Positions 42,301-52,712 of a DNA stretch of 64,000 bases are shown piece after piece. Numbering within the stretch: the first letter of the stretch is position 1; the number at the start of each line of letters is the position of its first letter. The position numbers and the translations under genes were made by a program. Below the pieces are notes generated by a model. The model did no database searches. It was not told the origin of the DNA and worked only from the letters and a program-made list of their open reading frames with translations. Source of the stretch: Hyphomicrobiales bacterium (GTDB lineage: Bacteria > Pseudomonadota > Alphaproteobacteria > Rhizobiales > Beijerinckiaceae); the NCBI GenBank assembly GCA_027484655.1, contig JAIXSM010000003.1:1-64000 (forward strand), written 5' to 3'.

Positions 42301-43067
42301 CTCATGAGGCCCGACGACTTGCCGCCGCCCGACAGCTTCTCGTTCTCGCCGCGCAGGCGCGAGAAGTTGGAGCCGGTGCCAGAGCCGTACTTGAACAGGC
42401 GCGCCTCACGCACCCAAAGGTCCATGATGCCGCCCTCGTTCACGAGGTCGTCAGCCACAGACTGGATGAAGCACGCGTGCGGCTGGGGATGCTCGTAAGC
42501 CGACTTCGATTTCGTCAGCTTGCCGGTGAAGGGGTCCACATAAAAATGGCCCTGCCCCGGACCGTCGATGCCGTAGGCCCAGTGCAGGCCGGTGTTGAAC
42601 CACTGCGGCGAGTTGGGCGCGGCGATCTGCGCGGCGAGCATGTAGCGCATCTCGTCGAAAAACGCCTGCGCGTCAGCCTCGTTGTCGAAGTACTTGCCCT
42701 TCCAGCCCCAGTAGGTCCACGTCCCCGCCAGGCGATCAAAAACCTGCGTGGAGGTCATCTCGCTGCCGAAGCGGCTCTCTTTAGGCAACGCCTCAAGAGC
42801 CGCCTCGTCGGCGACCGAACGCCACAGGAAGGAGGGAACGTCGTTCTCCTCAACTTTCTTCAGGTGCGCGGGGACGCCTGCCTTGCGGAAATACTTCTGC
42901 GCGAGCACGTCGCACGCGACCTGGCTCCACGTCGCCGGGACGTCGATTCCATCGAGCGAAAACACAACCGACCCGTCCGGGTTCCTGATTTCGCTCTTCG
43001 CCTTCCGGAACTCGATCCCTGCATATGGTGACTGTCCCGCCGTCGTATACCGCCGCTCGATCCGCAT
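39351..43067 (-). CDS. nrdJ: Vitamin B12-dependent (class II) ribonucleotide reductase
   Basis: [14 protein letters not shown]...[33 protein letters not shown]-terminal [28 protein letters not shown]. Confidence 0.97.
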   Translation of the reverse strand: MRIERRYTTAGQSPYAGIEFRKAKSEIRNPDGSVVFSLDGIDVPATWSQVACDVLAQKYFRKAGVPAHLKKVEENDVPSFLWRSVADEAALEALPKESRFGSEMTSTQVFDRLAGTWTYWGWKGKYFDNEADAQAFFDEMRYMLAAQIAAPNSPQWFNTGLHWAYGIDGPGQGHFYVDPFTGKLTKSKSAYEHPQPHACFIQSVADDLVNEGGIMDLWVREARLFKYGSGTGSNFSRLRGENEKLSGGGKSSGLMSFLKIGDRAAGAIKSGGTTRRAAKMVVVDADHPDIEAYIGWKVKEEEKVASLVTGSKIVKKHMKAIMKACVNCEGSGDDCFNPEKNPALKKAIKLARRDSVPDNYIKRVIQFGRQGYTDIQFDTYDTDWDSEAYLTVSGQNSNNSVRVTDEFLRAVERDADWKLNRRTDGKVHKTLKARDLWEKIGYAAWASADPGIQYHTTINDWHTCPASGPIIASNPCSEYMFLDDTACNLASLNLLQFRDAQTGRYDLAAYEHAVRLWTLVLEIAVMMAQFPSKEIARLSYDYRTLGLGYANVGGLLMSSGLGYDSEEGRAITAALTAIMTGVCYETSSEIAKELGPFPEYKPNAAHMLRVIRNHRRAAHGQTEGYEKLSVLPVALDHATLDKLGENGADLSARSKAAWDRALAGGEQNGYRNAQTTVVAPTGTIGLVMDCDTTGIEPDFALVKFKKLAGGGYFKIINRAVPEALRVLGYRPSEIAEIEAYAVGHASMRQAPGVNHATLRARGFTDEKLEGLEKTLAGAFDIKFVFNKWSLGEDFLTQTLKVPAEKLEDPSFELLPFLGFSRAEIEAANTHVCGAMTLEGAPHLKVEHYHVFDCANPCGRTGKRYLSVESHIRMLAAAQPFITGAISKTINMPNDATVEDCKDAYMLSWRLGLKANALYRDGSKLSQPLNSQLISDEDDEEEDAVEQLISMPNAARTAQVAEKIVERIVERIERTRERERLPDRRKGYTQKAVVGGHKVYLRTGEYMDGRIGEIFIDMHKEGAAFRSLMNNFAIAISVGLQYGVPLEEYVDAFTFTRFEPAGLVQGNDAIKNATSILDYVFRELAISYLGRNDLAHIDPSEIGGTVIGKGEQQSRAPEAATPFVSSGFVRGKHDKLMLIQGTGTHGPGEVTSYAQTGAVRTTGFHDDGSTSVEALNWQAAGSVAGAVATGARDAMADKRAEARMKGYVGEACPECQNFTLVRNGTCLKCDTCGSTTGCS

Positions 43068-43675
43068 ATTTCTTCCCCAGTCTGCACGGGCGGAATAGCC
43101 CGCGCGAGGCCGCCGCCCGGCCTCCCCGAAAACCAAGTCGTGTCCCTGAACGCATTGAGCCGATGACGCCGGCCCTCCACGCTCCGCCGGGTGGCGAACT
43201 GCCCACCCGCGGATGTGGCCAAAATGTGCGCCCGCGCCGGCCGCTCGTCAAGAGATTGTGCTCGACGCCTGTGCGTAGACCCAGATGTAGTGCCTTGGCC
43301 ATGAGGTTGGGACTTCTGGGGACAACCGCACCAAGTGTCTGACGACTCGGCGCCTTCACCGCGCAAGGGCCTGTGCGCAGTTTGCGGGGGACGGCCAGAC
43401 ATCCGCGTCGGCTGGTCGCGGCGCGGCGCCTGGGCGCGGCTTTGGGCGACGGCGCCCGGACACGCGGCGCAACGCTGGCGCGGCTGCAAAACACGTCGCG
43501 AAAACAAGCGACTTGGCGCCTCGAATCGGGCCGCCCGGCGCGTGCGCGCGGACCGGGGCGCCTGCGGGCCGCGTGTGCTCCCTTCTGGCGACTGGACAGC
43601 GGCGGCGGGCCTCGCCATAGTCCGCGCGACTTTCGGAGGGGCGCAGCGCCCCGTCAACGCACCGGATCGGCGTTC

Positions 43676-44092
43676 ATGTCCATCAAGACCTGGTTGCTGC
43701 AGACCTTCACCTGGTGGAGCGGGCAGACCATCAACACGCGCTTCCACACGTGGCGGCATGGCGAACTCGTGGGCAAGGACGAGTTCGGCAACATGTATTA
43801 CCGCACCCGCGGGGGCGCTAAGGATCCGGCCCTCGGCTATGAGCGACGCTGGGTGATCTACGCCGGCGAGAGCGAAGGCTCCATGACGCCGCCCGGCTGG
43901 TACGGCTGGCTGCACCACTCCACGGACACGCCACCGACGGAGGAAGCCTACGCAGCGCGCGAGTGGGAGATGCCCCATCGCCCGAACATGACCGGCACCG
44001 GCGAGGCGTATCGCCCGCAGGGCTCGCTCCTGAACGCAGGCGTGCGGCCGGCGGCCACCGGCGACTACAAACCGTGGACGCCGGGCGGCTGA
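43676..44092 (+). CDS. NDUFA12-family NADH:ubiquinone oxidoreductase subunit
   Basis: WWSGQTINTRFHTWRHGELVGKDEFGNMYYRTR...RRWVIYAGESEGSMTPPGWYGWLHH. Confidence 0.95.
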   Translation: MSIKTWLLQTFTWWSGQTINTRFHTWRHGELVGKDEFGNMYYRTRGGAKDPALGYERRWVIYAGESEGSMTPPGWYGWLHHSTDTPPTEEAYAAREWEMPHRPNMTGTGEAYRPQGSLLNAGVRPAATGDYKPWTPGG

Positions 44093-44151
44093 GTCGTCCA
44101 CAACCCGCCTGCGCTTCATCACCCATTCAGTTCGTTAAGGGCGGTCCGTTC

Positions 44152-44466
44152 ATGACCTTCGGAAAAGCCGCCCTCGCGGCGTTCGTTCTCAGTCTCGCCG
44201 CGACGCCGCCTGTGACAGCGGCGCCCGTGGATGATTTCGCAGCCGCCTGCATGAAGCGCGGCTTGCGCGAAAGCGCCTGCAATTGCCAGGCGCGCATGGC
44301 GCGCACGACGCTGGACGCCGCCGAGCGCCGGGCGGCGCTGGCCGCCATCTCCCGCGGTCGCGAGGCGATGATGACGGAGGTCGCCGCCATGGGCGAGGCG
44401 AAGGCGAAGGCTTTCGCCAGCAAAATGAAACGCCTCGGCGAGCGGGCGCAGAAAGAATGCGCCTGA
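44152..44466 (+). CDS. Small secreted hypothetical protein
   Basis: Signal peptide ..ATPPVTAAPVDDFAAACMKRGLRESACNCQARMART. Confidence 0.7.
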   Translation: MTFGKAALAAFVLSLAATPPVTAAPVDDFAAACMKRGLRESACNCQARMARTTLDAAERRAALAAISRGREAMMTEVAAMGEAKAKAFASKMKRLGERAQKECA

Positions 44467-44601
44467 TCGCGACCCGGGCCGTCATGGATTCGCCGGCATT
44501 GGGCGTCACGTCCATAGTGCGGCCACCCGGAATGCCCGGCGGCGCCAACTTGTGCTATCCACCCGACGGCGTACGGTCGAATCCAGGAGCTTGAACACGA
44601 G

Positions 44602-45345
44602 ATGCGCGGGCGCTTGCTCATCCTGGCCACATGCCTGTTCGCAGGCGCGACCGTCACCCCGGCGTCGGCGAACCGCATCTCTCATCCGACCGCGGTTTTC
44701 GCGGGTCTCGATAAAATCACCGGGCGCATCATCGCCTTCGAGGCGGCGATCGGCGAAACGGTGCAGTTCGGTTCGCTCCAGATCACGCCGCGCGTCTGCT
44801 TCACCCGCCCCGCCACCGAGGCGCCGTTGACCACGGGCTTCGTCGAGGTGGAGGAGGTGAACGTCAACAACGAGTACAAGCGGATTTTTGGCGGCTGGAT
44901 GTTCGCCGCAAGCCCGGGCCTGCACGCGGTCGAGCACCCGGTTTATGATGCTTGGCTCACAGACTGCAAAGGCGGCAAGGAGATCATCCCCGACGCGGTC
45001 GCGCGCGCGCCGGCTAGCGCCAGTCCCGCCGGCGTGGCGGCCCCGCCGCCCGCAGCCGCTCAGCAGCCCCCAGCCCGCCGCCAGCCCACGCAACAGCAGG
45101 CCGCCCCGTCGGCGCCCGCAGCCACCTCTGGCGCCGCTCCCCAGCAGGCGGGTCGCCCAACCGAACTCGGCCGCCCTGTGGACATTGCGCCGCCGCCCGG
45201 AGGCGCGCCGCGCCCCCCGGGGAGCATTCCCCGCGAGCCGGAGCGCCGGGCGCCTTCGCAGAGCTTCTTTCCTGACACCCCGGCTGCGCCGTCGCGGCCA
45301 GCCAGCCCGCCGCCCCGCCAGCCGGCGCCCTTCGGCGTTTACTGA
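44602..45345 (+). CDS. DUF2155 domain-containing protein with Pro-rich C-terminus
   Basis: NRISHPTAVFAGLDKITGRIIAFEAAIGETVQFGSLQITPRVCFTRPATEAP...FGGWMFAASPGLHAVEHPVYDAWLTDC. Confidence 0.92.
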   Translation: MRGRLLILATCLFAGATVTPASANRISHPTAVFAGLDKITGRIIAFEAAIGETVQFGSLQITPRVCFTRPATEAPLTTGFVEVEEVNVNNEYKRIFGGWMFAASPGLHAVEHPVYDAWLTDCKGGKEIIPDAVARAPASASPAGVAAPPPAAAQQPPARRQPTQQQAAPSAPAATSGAAPQQAGRPTELGRPVDIAPPPGGAPRPPGSIPREPERRAPSQSFFPDTPAAPSRPASPPPRQPAPFGVY

Positions 45346-45526
45346 GGCGGCATCCGTCATCCAGGACCGGACCTGAGCCGGCGCTCAGCTGCCTGATCGT
45401 GCTCTATGATTCGGCCGCCGAACAGCGCACGGCGCTACGCGCGTGCGTGCGCGATGCGAACGATCGCGCGCGTCGCACGAGGCTCCCGGCGCGCCTGAAC
45501 AATCAGCATGGAGGGGAAAGAAGATT

Positions 45527-45600
45527 TGGAGGCCTCGCCCGGAATCGAACCGGGGTGCAAGGATTTGCAGTCCTCTGCGTAGCCACTCCGCCACGAGGCC
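45527..45600 (-). tRNA. tRNA-Cys (GCA), CCA encoded
   Basis: Cloverleaf GGCCTCGTGGCGGAGTGGCTACGCAGAGGACTGCAAATCC...GGTTCGAATCC..CGAGGCC; U discriminator. Confidence 0.95.
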
Positions 45601-45770
45601 TCAGGGCTCTCGCCCGTGCGCAAGCCTCATACCAATGCGGTGGCCGGGGAGCAAGGACCGACGGCGAAAAGAAAGCGGAGCGGGACGCGAATTTCCCACT
45701 TTGCAAAAGGATCGGAGCTTGTTATACGCCCTCTCGTCGCTGGAGCACACACTGCTCGGGCGCACAATGT

Positions 45771-45846
45771 TCCCCGATAGCTCAGTTGGTAGAGCATTCG
45801 ACTGTTAATCGAATGGTCGCTGGTTCGAGTCCAGCTCGGGGAGCCA
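45771..45846 (+). tRNA. tRNA-Asn (GTT), CCA encoded
   Basis: TCCCCGATAGCTCAGTTGGTAGAGCATTCGACTGTTAATCGAATGGTCGCTGGTTCGAGTCCAGCTCGGGGAGCCA. Confidence 0.98.
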
Positions 45847-46054
45847 TTTTCTTGAAAATCTGACGATCGCTCGGCTGAAAGCTCAGCTGCGCGCGTTCGC
45901 TCTGTACTTTGGCGACCCGCTCCGGGCAACCTGCGGTCCCTCGCCCGCAAGCCATTGGCGACACAAGTGTCGCCGCATCAACGAACAAGCCTGACACGCC
46001 TCGACGCCGCGCGCGCATCGTTTATCCTGCCGTCGAATTCATGGGAGGACGGGA

Positions 46055-47179
46055 ATGGCGAGCGGCGAGAACGTGCGGCGAATCGGGCGGGTGGACTGCC
46101 CCGGCGGCGGACAGGTTTGGGTTGAGGACAACATCCTCTACGTGGGCCACATGCGCGCCCCCAGCGGCACGAGCCTTTATGACGTCGCCGATCCCGCCAA
46201 CCCGCGCCTGCTTGCACGCATCGACATGCCGGAGGGGTGGCACTCCCACAAGGTGCGGGCGTCAAACGGGGTGATGATCGTCAACCACGAGACGAACGGC
46301 GCCGCGTCAACAGAGGGCTTTTCCGGCGGCCTCACCATCTATGACGTGACGCGGCCCTCGACGCCCAAACTCATCACCAAGTGGGAAACCGGCGGCGCCG
46401 GCGTTCACCGCTACGACTTCGACGGGCGCTATGCATACGTGTCCGCCACTGCAGAGGGTTACGTCGGCTACATCGTCGTGATTCTCGACCTCGCCGATCC
46501 AGCGCGGCCGCAGGAGGTCTCGCGCTGGTGGATTCCCGGCCAGTGGCGCGCTGGCGGCGAGGATTACCCGTGGGGCGATTTCGTGGAGCCCAAGTGCCAC
46601 CACCCGCTGCGATTCGGCGACCGGCTTTTCGTGAGCTACTGGCACCACGGATTCTACATCCTGGACATCTCCGACCTCACGAAACCCCGCATGGTGGGCC
46701 ACGACAGACGCAGCCCCGCCTTCCCTCACCCCACCCACACCTGCCTGCGGATGCCCGGCAAGTTGAAGGGCCGCGACATTATGGTGGTGGCGGATGAGGA
46801 CGTGGCGCAGATCCGCCCGTCCGCGCCCGCGTTCGCGTGGGTGTACGACATCAGCGTGGAAAGCCTGCCCACGCCCATCGCCACCATCAACGTGCCGGGC
46901 CTCGACGTTGACGGCGCGACGCAGCCGAAGATGACGGGCTGCCATCAACCCTCCGAGCGCTTCAACGGCACGGTGATCCCGTTCGCGTGGTTTGCCCAGG
47001 GGCTGCAGGTGTTCGATGTGGCCGATCCCTTCGCGCCCAAGCGCGTGGCCCACTACCTGCCCGACCCGGCGCCGGGCCACGAGCGCGCATCCTCCAATGA
47101 CGTGACCATCGACTCTCGGGGGCTGGTGTACCTGATCGACCGCATCCGCGGCGTGGAGATTTTGGAGCTGCGAGTTTAG
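46055..47179 (+). CDS. LVIVD-repeat / beta-propeller-like protein
   Basis: Repeated GGLTIYDVTRPSTPKLITKWE, YILDISDLTKPRMVG, LQVFDVADPFAPKRVAHY blocks. Confidence 0.75.
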   Translation: MASGENVRRIGRVDCPGGGQVWVEDNILYVGHMRAPSGTSLYDVADPANPRLLARIDMPEGWHSHKVRASNGVMIVNHETNGAASTEGFSGGLTIYDVTRPSTPKLITKWETGGAGVHRYDFDGRYAYVSATAEGYVGYIVVILDLADPARPQEVSRWWIPGQWRAGGEDYPWGDFVEPKCHHPLRFGDRLFVSYWHHGFYILDISDLTKPRMVGHDRRSPAFPHPTHTCLRMPGKLKGRDIMVVADEDVAQIRPSAPAFAWVYDISVESLPTPIATINVPGLDVDGATQPKMTGCHQPSERFNGTVIPFAWFAQGLQVFDVADPFAPKRVAHYLPDPAPGHERASSNDVTIDSRGLVYLIDRIRGVEILELRV

Positions 47180-47202
47180 GGAGCGCGCGCTGGACCGCGC
47201 GC

Positions 47203-47497
47203 CCTCGCGGGCATGTAAATAGCGATAAGCCCCCTCCCGGTTTGCTTCGCAAACCACCCTCCCCCGCTTGCGCGGGAGAGGGAGTCGCGCCTGCTGTTTT
47301 GCGCTTAATTACACAGGTTCAATCTAGCGAGATTGGCTTCCCTCTCCCGCTTGCGGGGGAGGGTCGGCGCCGGATGGCGCCGGGGTGGGGGCAGCCCCCA
47401 CATGGATCGCGCGCATTTGCGGATGCAGTGGAGAGTAAGTGCGCCACTCTCCGCAGCGTCATGGCCGGACTTGATCCGGCCACCCAACCGAGCGGCG
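47203..47497. repeat. Mosaic intergenic repeat, long form (contains 165-bp module 47235-47399)
   Basis: Flanks match 48711-48840; module GGTTTGCTTCGCAAACCACCCTCCCCCGC...GGCGCCGGATGGCGCCGGGG. Confidence 0.85.
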
Positions 47498-47517
47498 AAA
47501 TGACGGTCTGCTCTGAG

Positions 47518-48420
47518 TCACGGATCGCCTTGTTCCATTAACATTCGCGCCCATGGCGCACGACAAATTCGGAGAGGGAGACGGTCTTTGAGCACCATGC
47601 ACTTCCGCAGAATATCCATTTGGACCTCGTTGATCTCGAGATTCCCAAATTCCGGAAACCGGTCCTCAATCTCGACGGCCATATCGTAGAGGTAAGTATC
47701 GTCGTACTTCCTCTCACTCATGACCCGTCGCGTCTCGTCAGGATCATCGCACTCAAATTGATAATGCCAAAGCGTCTGCCAAACGAGGTCGGGGCGTTTC
47801 AACCAGATGAACTTGATGGCAGCAGCGCGCAAGGCATCGTTGCTGCCGGGCAGAGGAGAGATGTCAAGATCAGGTGGGGGTGGGGCCGTAGGGCAGATCG
47901 GAAGCAAAGCCGAGTAGAAATGTGAGCGGACTGGCAGCATCCAGCATACTGCCGTTTCGACCTCTTCCAGCCACAATTCATATCCCGCGAAAGGGGGTAT
48001 CTCCCGGCCCTGAAAAAACACAGTCGCGTCCGCTTCATGAGCCGAGGTTGAGATGGAGACATCTGCGCCTCTCCCGCCCTTGATAACGTCAGATCTAAAT
48101 TGGTCTCGCAATTGCCTTGGTGCCGAGGTGGGAATGTAAGCCACCTTCCCACGCACTACGAAGTCACGAATAGCGGCTCCTGTTGGGGATGAGGGCCGAG
48201 CTACCTCGTAATAGACCTGATCCGTGATCCGAACGTCAAAGTGCGCACACAATTTCGTGAACAAGCTAACAGCGTCGAAATGGTTATCCTTAAAGATATC
48301 AAACATCATATCACTACCGATGATGAGGTTGCACTTATCGCCAGGGGGAAACATCGTGCGCGCCAACTTATCGATTGGGATAAGAAAGCTAATGAACTCG
48401 TCGATCTTTCTGAAGAACAT
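47518..48420 (-). CDS. Hypothetical protein, possibly PIN-like
   Basis: 300-aa ORF; NLIIGSDMMFDIFKDN...ITDQVYYEVARPS...GADVSISTSAHEADATVFF spaced acidic residues; AT-richer than surroundings. Confidence 0.6.
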   Translation of the reverse strand: MFFRKIDEFISFLIPIDKLARTMFPPGDKCNLIIGSDMMFDIFKDNHFDAVSLFTKLCAHFDVRITDQVYYEVARPSSPTGAAIRDFVVRGKVAYIPTSAPRQLRDQFRSDVIKGGRGADVSISTSAHEADATVFFQGREIPPFAGYELWLEEVETAVCWMLPVRSHFYSALLPICPTAPPPPDLDISPLPGSNDALRAAAIKFIWLKRPDLVWQTLWHYQFECDDPDETRRVMSERKYDDTYLYDMAVEIEDRFPEFGNLEINEVQMDILRKCMVLKDRLPLRICRAPWARMLMEQGDP

Positions 48421-48710
48421 GAGAAATTCATTTCCGCAAATGAAGAATGATGATGAGGTTAGGGCTAATTCATTCAGAATTGGTTAGCCCACCTTGTGCT
48501 CTGCTTGGAGGGGGCCGCAAAGTAGATCAGTCCTTCTCGATCGGGTCGCAGCGTCAGGGCAACGAACGCACTAAAGGCGCATTGCATCCACGACAGGCAA
48601 ACGCTCCGGCCCTGCGGCCTGTCGTGGATTCCGGCCGTCGCCGGAATGACGGAAAGGTGGGCGCCCAACTGTACCGCGCGCCACATCCCCGGACGCGGAG
48701 CGGTCCGGGG

Positions 48711-48840
48711 CCTCGCGGGCATGTAAATAGCGATAAGCCCCCACATGGATCGCGCGCATTTGCGGATGCAGTGGAGAGTAAGTGCGCCACTCTCCGCAGC
48801 GTCATGGCCGGACTTGATCCGGCCACCCAACCGAGCGGCG
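48711..48840. repeat. Mosaic intergenic repeat, short form (lacks the 165-bp module)
   Basis: CCTCGCGGGCATGTAAATAGCGATAAGCCCCC|ACATGGATCGCGCGCATTTGCGGATGCAGTGGAGAG..., colinear with 47203-47234 joined to 47400-47497. Confidence 0.85.
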
Positions 48841-48930
48841 GAGAGACTGGATCCGCGGGTCAGGCCCGCGGATGACGGAAAGGTGGGCGCCTGCTGGACC
48901 GCGCGCCTACAACTAAGTATCAAGCAGAGA

Positions 48931-49100
48931 TAAGCCCCCACCCGGTTTGCTTCGCAAACCACCCTCCCCCGCCTACGCGGGAGAGGGAGTCGCGCCCGCT
49001 GTTTTGCGCTTAATTACACAGGTTCAATCCAGCGAGATTGGCTTCCCTCTCCCGCTTGCGGGGGAGAGTCGGCGCCGGATGGCGCCGGGGAGGGGGCGGC
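48931..49100. repeat. Second copy of the 165-bp intergenic module
   Basis: TAAGCCCCCACCCGGTTTGCTTCGCAAACCACCCTCCCCCGCCTACGCGGGAGAGGGAGTCGCGCCCGCTGTTTTGCGCTTAATTACACAGGTTC... Confidence 0.85.
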
Positions 49101-49114
49101 GCGCGGTCCAAACC

Positions 49115-50722
49115 TCACTCCCACTCAATCGTGCCGGGGGGCTTGCTCGTCACGTCGTAAACAACGCGGTTGATGCCCTTAACCTCGTTGATGATGCGGG
49201 TCGCAGCGCGGCCGAGGATGTTCATGTCGAAGGGGAAGAAGTCCGCCGTCATGCCGTCAACGCTGGTAACCGCGCGCAGGGCGCACACATGGTCATACGT
49301 GCGCCCGTCGCCCATCACGCCCACCGTGCGCACCGGCAGCAGCACCGCGAACGCCTGCCAGATGTCATCGTAGAGACCCGCCTTGCGGATCTCGTCGAGA
49401 TAGATGAGGTCGGCCTTGCGCAGGATGTCGAGCTTTTCGCGGCTGATCGCGCCGGGAATGCGGATGGCGAGCCCCGGCCCGGGGAACGGATGACGACCCA
49501 CGAACGCCTCCGGCAGACCGAGTTCGCGCCCCAGCGCGCGCACCTCGTCCTTGAACAGTTCGCGCAGCGGCTCCACGAGCTTCATGTTCATGCGCTCAGG
49601 CAGTCCACCCACGTTGTGGTGGCTCTTGATGGTGACGGACGGCCCGCCCGTGAACGACACGCTCTCGATGACGTCCGGGTACAACGTGCCCTGCGCCAGA
49701 AATTCTGGCGCTCCCTTTCCATCGGAGGCGATCTTCTTCGCCTCCGCCTCGAACACATCGATAAACAGCTTGCCGATGGTCTTGCGCTTGGTCTCGGGGT
49801 CGCTCACGCCCTCAAGCGCGCCGATAAACATCTCGCTTGCGTCCACGTGCACAAGCGGAATGTTGTAGTGGTCGCGGAACAGGCCCACCACCTGCTCGGC
49901 CTCGCCCATGCGCATGAGGCCATGATCCACGAACACGCAGGTGAGCCGGTCGCCAATCGCTTCATGAATGAGCACAGCGGCCACAGCTGAATCGACGCCG
50001 CCGGAGAGGCCGCACAGCACGCGCCCCTGCCCCACCTGCTTGCGAATGGCGGCGATGGCCTCGCCCCGGAAGGCGGCCATGGTCCAGTCGTTGCGCAGGC
50101 CTGCGACCTTGTGCACGAAGTTGGAGATGAGCTTCGCGCCATCCGGCGTGTGCACAACCTCGGGGTGGAACATGGTGGTGTAGATGCGGCGCGCCTCGTC
50201 GGTGGCGATGGCGAAAGGCGCGTTCTCGCTGAACGCCTTCACGGTGAAGCCTTCGGGCAGCTTCGTCACGCGGTCGCCGTGGCTCATCCACACGGGATAG
50301 CGCTTGCCGACCTCCCACAGGCCGTCGAAGAGCGCGCTCATCTCCTTGATCTCGATGTCGGCGCGGCCGAACTCCGCCGCGTGGCCGCCCTCCACCGCGC
50401 CGCCAAGCTGCACGGCGGTCGTCTGCTGGCCGTAGCAGATGGAGAGGATCGGCAGGCCGGCGTCAAAAATCGCCTGTGGCGCGCGCGGCGAGCCTTCGGC
50501 GGTCACGGAGGCCGGGCCGCCCGAGAGGATCACGGCCTTGGGCTTCAACTCGTCAAACGCCTTCTGGGCGGACTGGAACGGCGCGATCTCGCAATAGACG
50601 CCGGCCTCGCGCACGCGGCGCGCGATGAGCTGAGTCACCTGCGAACCGAAGTCCACGATGAGCACCTTGTCATGGTGGCTGACGATGTCGGCGTGGGCGG
50701 CGGTGCTGATGGCGTCAGTCAT
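49115..50722 (-). CDS. guaA: GMP synthase (glutamine-hydrolysing)
   Basis: [27 protein letters not shown]...[35 protein letters not shown]. Confidence 0.97.
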   Translation of the reverse strand: MTDAISTAAHADIVSHHDKVLIVDFGSQVTQLIARRVREAGVYCEIAPFQSAQKAFDELKPKAVILSGGPASVTAEGSPRAPQAIFDAGLPILSICYGQQTTAVQLGGAVEGGHAAEFGRADIEIKEMSALFDGLWEVGKRYPVWMSHGDRVTKLPEGFTVKAFSENAPFAIATDEARRIYTTMFHPEVVHTPDGAKLISNFVHKVAGLRNDWTMAAFRGEAIAAIRKQVGQGRVLCGLSGGVDSAVAAVLIHEAIGDRLTCVFVDHGLMRMGEAEQVVGLFRDHYNIPLVHVDASEMFIGALEGVSDPETKRKTIGKLFIDVFEAEAKKIASDGKGAPEFLAQGTLYPDVIESVSFTGGPSVTIKSHHNVGGLPERMNMKLVEPLRELFKDEVRALGRELGLPEAFVGRHPFPGPGLAIRIPGAISREKLDILRKADLIYLDEIRKAGLYDDIWQAFAVLLPVRTVGVMGDGRTYDHVCALRAVTSVDGMTADFFPFDMNILGRAATRIINEVKGINRVVYDVTSKPPGTIEWE

Positions 50723-51077
50723 GGTGCGGCCGGGTCTCGAAAATGGGCGTTGTGGGCCGGATTAGGCCATGGCGCCCCGCCGCGCAATGGCGCCCCGGCG
50801 CAAACGGACGGGTGAACGGGGTCATTCAAATGCGAGCGACCGGTTTGAGCCGGGCGAAACGCGGCCTCGATATGGTTGCGCTCATGCCGATCTGGCGCAG
50901 GAGTTCACCCATGCTCGAAAGAATACGCGCGGGGCATTTCGCCACCCTGTTTTCCGAAGGCCCGGAGCCGGATGAAGCCCCGCTCCCGGCCAAACCGCCG
51001 CCCGCCCCCGAGGGGCTGGTAGAGCGCGCCCGTCGCCTCTCGGGCCTGCTGGCGCGCAGGGCGCCGCGGGCGCCGCT

Positions 51078-52370
51078 TCAGGCGCGCGAAAGCGCGGCCA
51101 CGTAAAAACCGTCGGTGTCGGTGGTCGCCGGCGACAGGCGCAAGCCCGGCCCCAGCGTGGAAACGCGCTCGGCAAGCGCCGGGACGTCCGCCTTGCGGGC
51201 AAGGTGCGCCATGTCGAGGGGCAGAAAATTCCCGTGGGCGGCGAGGAAGGCCTCAACGCGCGCCTCGTTCTCCACCCGCAGAACCGAACAGGTGACATAG
51301 ACGATGCGCCCGCCCGGCTTCACGAACCGGGCCGCTTGCGCGAGTACGGCGTTTTGCTCGTTCACCCGCTGCTCGATGGCGCCGGGGCGCACGCGCCACT
51401 TCGCGTCCGGGTTGCGCCGCCACGTGCCGGCGCCTGTGCAGGGCGCGTCCACGAGCACGAGATCGCAGGCGCCCTCTAGGTCGCCCAGCACGTCCTGCTG
51501 GCCCTTGGGCGAGCGCACCTGCACGTTGCGAACGCCCGCCCGGTCCAGCCGGTCCCAGATCGGCGCCAGACGCCGCCCGTCGCGGTCGGTGGCGTAGATC
51601 TGGCCCTTGTTCTCCATCATGGCGGCCAGCGCGAGGGATTTGCCGCCCCCGCCAGCGCAGAGATCAAGCACCTGCTGGCTGGCGTCGGCGCCGGTGAGGA
51701 GCGCGGCAAGCTGCGAGCCCTCGTCCTGCACCTCCACAAACCCGCGCGCGTACGCGGCTTCCGCGGACAGCGCGGGCTGGCGCCCGTCCACGCCCACAGG
51801 GATACGCACGCCCCACGGCGACAGCGCGGTAGGCTGCGCGCCAAGGTGGGCGAGTTCGGCGAGCGCCTCGTCGCGGGTCGTCTTGAGCAGGTTTGCGCGT
51901 AGATCGACGGGCGCCCGTGCGGAAAGCGCGGCGCCCTCTTCGGCGGCGCGCTCGCCCCAGGCTTCCGCCAGTTGATCAGCAAGCCACTCAGGATAGTCGC
52001 CGCGCACATGGGCGGGCGCGTCCGCGAGGCTTGGGCTGGCGAGGCGGGCCTGTTCGTCGGCGCTCAGCGGCGCCGGCGCATGGCGCTCCCCCGTGCACAA
52101 GGCGGCGATGTCGGAGGCGCTCATGCCGCGCGCGCGGACCAGGGCGCCGAGCACGTGGGCGCGGGGCTCGTCGGCGCCCATGATCCACCCTGCGGAGGAT
52201 TTGACGCGCAGGGCGTCCCAGACGATTCCGGCGATGGCGGCGCGGTCCTTGGAGCCTGCAAAGCGGTGGGTCTGGCCCCACTCTTTCAAGACGTCCGCTG
52301 CGGGACGACGCCGCGCGGCGATGTCGGCGATGATCTCAATCGCGGCGGCGATGCGGGCAGCGGGTGTCAT
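51078..52370 (-). CDS. RsmB/NOP-family class I SAM-dependent RNA methyltransferase
   Basis: VQDEGSQLAALLTGADASQQVLDLCAGGGGKSLALAA...LVLVDAPCTGAGTWRRNPD. Confidence 0.93.
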   Translation of the reverse strand: MTPAARIAAAIEIIADIAARRRPAADVLKEWGQTHRFAGSKDRAAIAGIVWDALRVKSSAGWIMGADEPRAHVLGALVRARGMSASDIAALCTGERHAPAPLSADEQARLASPSLADAPAHVRGDYPEWLADQLAEAWGERAAEEGAALSARAPVDLRANLLKTTRDEALAELAHLGAQPTALSPWGVRIPVGVDGRQPALSAEAAYARGFVEVQDEGSQLAALLTGADASQQVLDLCAGGGGKSLALAAMMENKGQIYATDRDGRRLAPIWDRLDRAGVRNVQVRSPKGQQDVLGDLEGACDLVLVDAPCTGAGTWRRNPDAKWRVRPGAIEQRVNEQNAVLAQAARFVKPGGRIVYVTCSVLRVENEARVEAFLAAHGNFLPLDMAHLARKADVPALAERVSTLGPGLRLSPATTDTDGFYVAALSRA

Positions 52371-52463
52371 GGGATTTTCCGAACAGTCGCGCGGACAGGG
52401 CGCCGCAGCATGAGCCGCCTATTGCCGCCCTTCGCATTCAAAAGTCCAGAGGGGGCAATACGA

Positions 52464-52616
52464 TCAGCCCTCGCCGTCGCTCAGCCGGCCCAGCCCCCAG
52501 CATCCCACGCAGAGGGCGCCAAGCAGCAGGGAGATGACCCACGGGCCAAAAAATCCGGCGATGATCGTGACGAGGATGAAGCCGATCATCGCCATGTCAC
52601 CATACCCAGCAACCAT
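52464..52616 (-). CDS. 50-aa predicted small membrane protein
   Basis: Own translation: MVAGYGDMAMIGFILVTIIAGFFGPWVISLLLGALCVGCWGLGRLSDGEG; below ORF-track length cutoff. Confidence 0.5.
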   Translation of the reverse strand: MVAGYGDMAMIGFILVTIIAGFFGPWVISLLLGALCVGCWGLGRLSDGEG

Positions 52617-52712
52617 GGCCCGCACTCCAAACGCCCTGCGCCACGCGCCTGCTGCGCGCTTGAGTAAAATTGCCGCGAGCAGGTGAACGGGCGGTTAAAT
52701 TTCAGGGCGCCG

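Noticed and set aside
40458-43031. 857-aa plus-strand ORF
   Set aside because: Antisense to the B12-dependent RNR coding sequence
43068-43675. Cobalamin riboswitch upstream of nrdJ
   Set aside because: No B12-box-like sequence could be recognised by eye; a covariance model search would be needed
48241-48450. Plus-strand 69-aa ORF with protein-like composition (MRTQFREQANSVEMVILKDIKHH...)
   Set aside because: Lies antisense to the 5' end of the 300-aa ORF; hydrophilic appearance can arise from codon-registered antisense reading; no independent start or promoter evidence
50743-51105. Plus-strand 120-aa ORF overlapping guaA and rsmB-like gene ends
   Set aside because: Low-complexity Arg/Pro/Ala-rich translation with no recognised motif; only a short internal frame could be real
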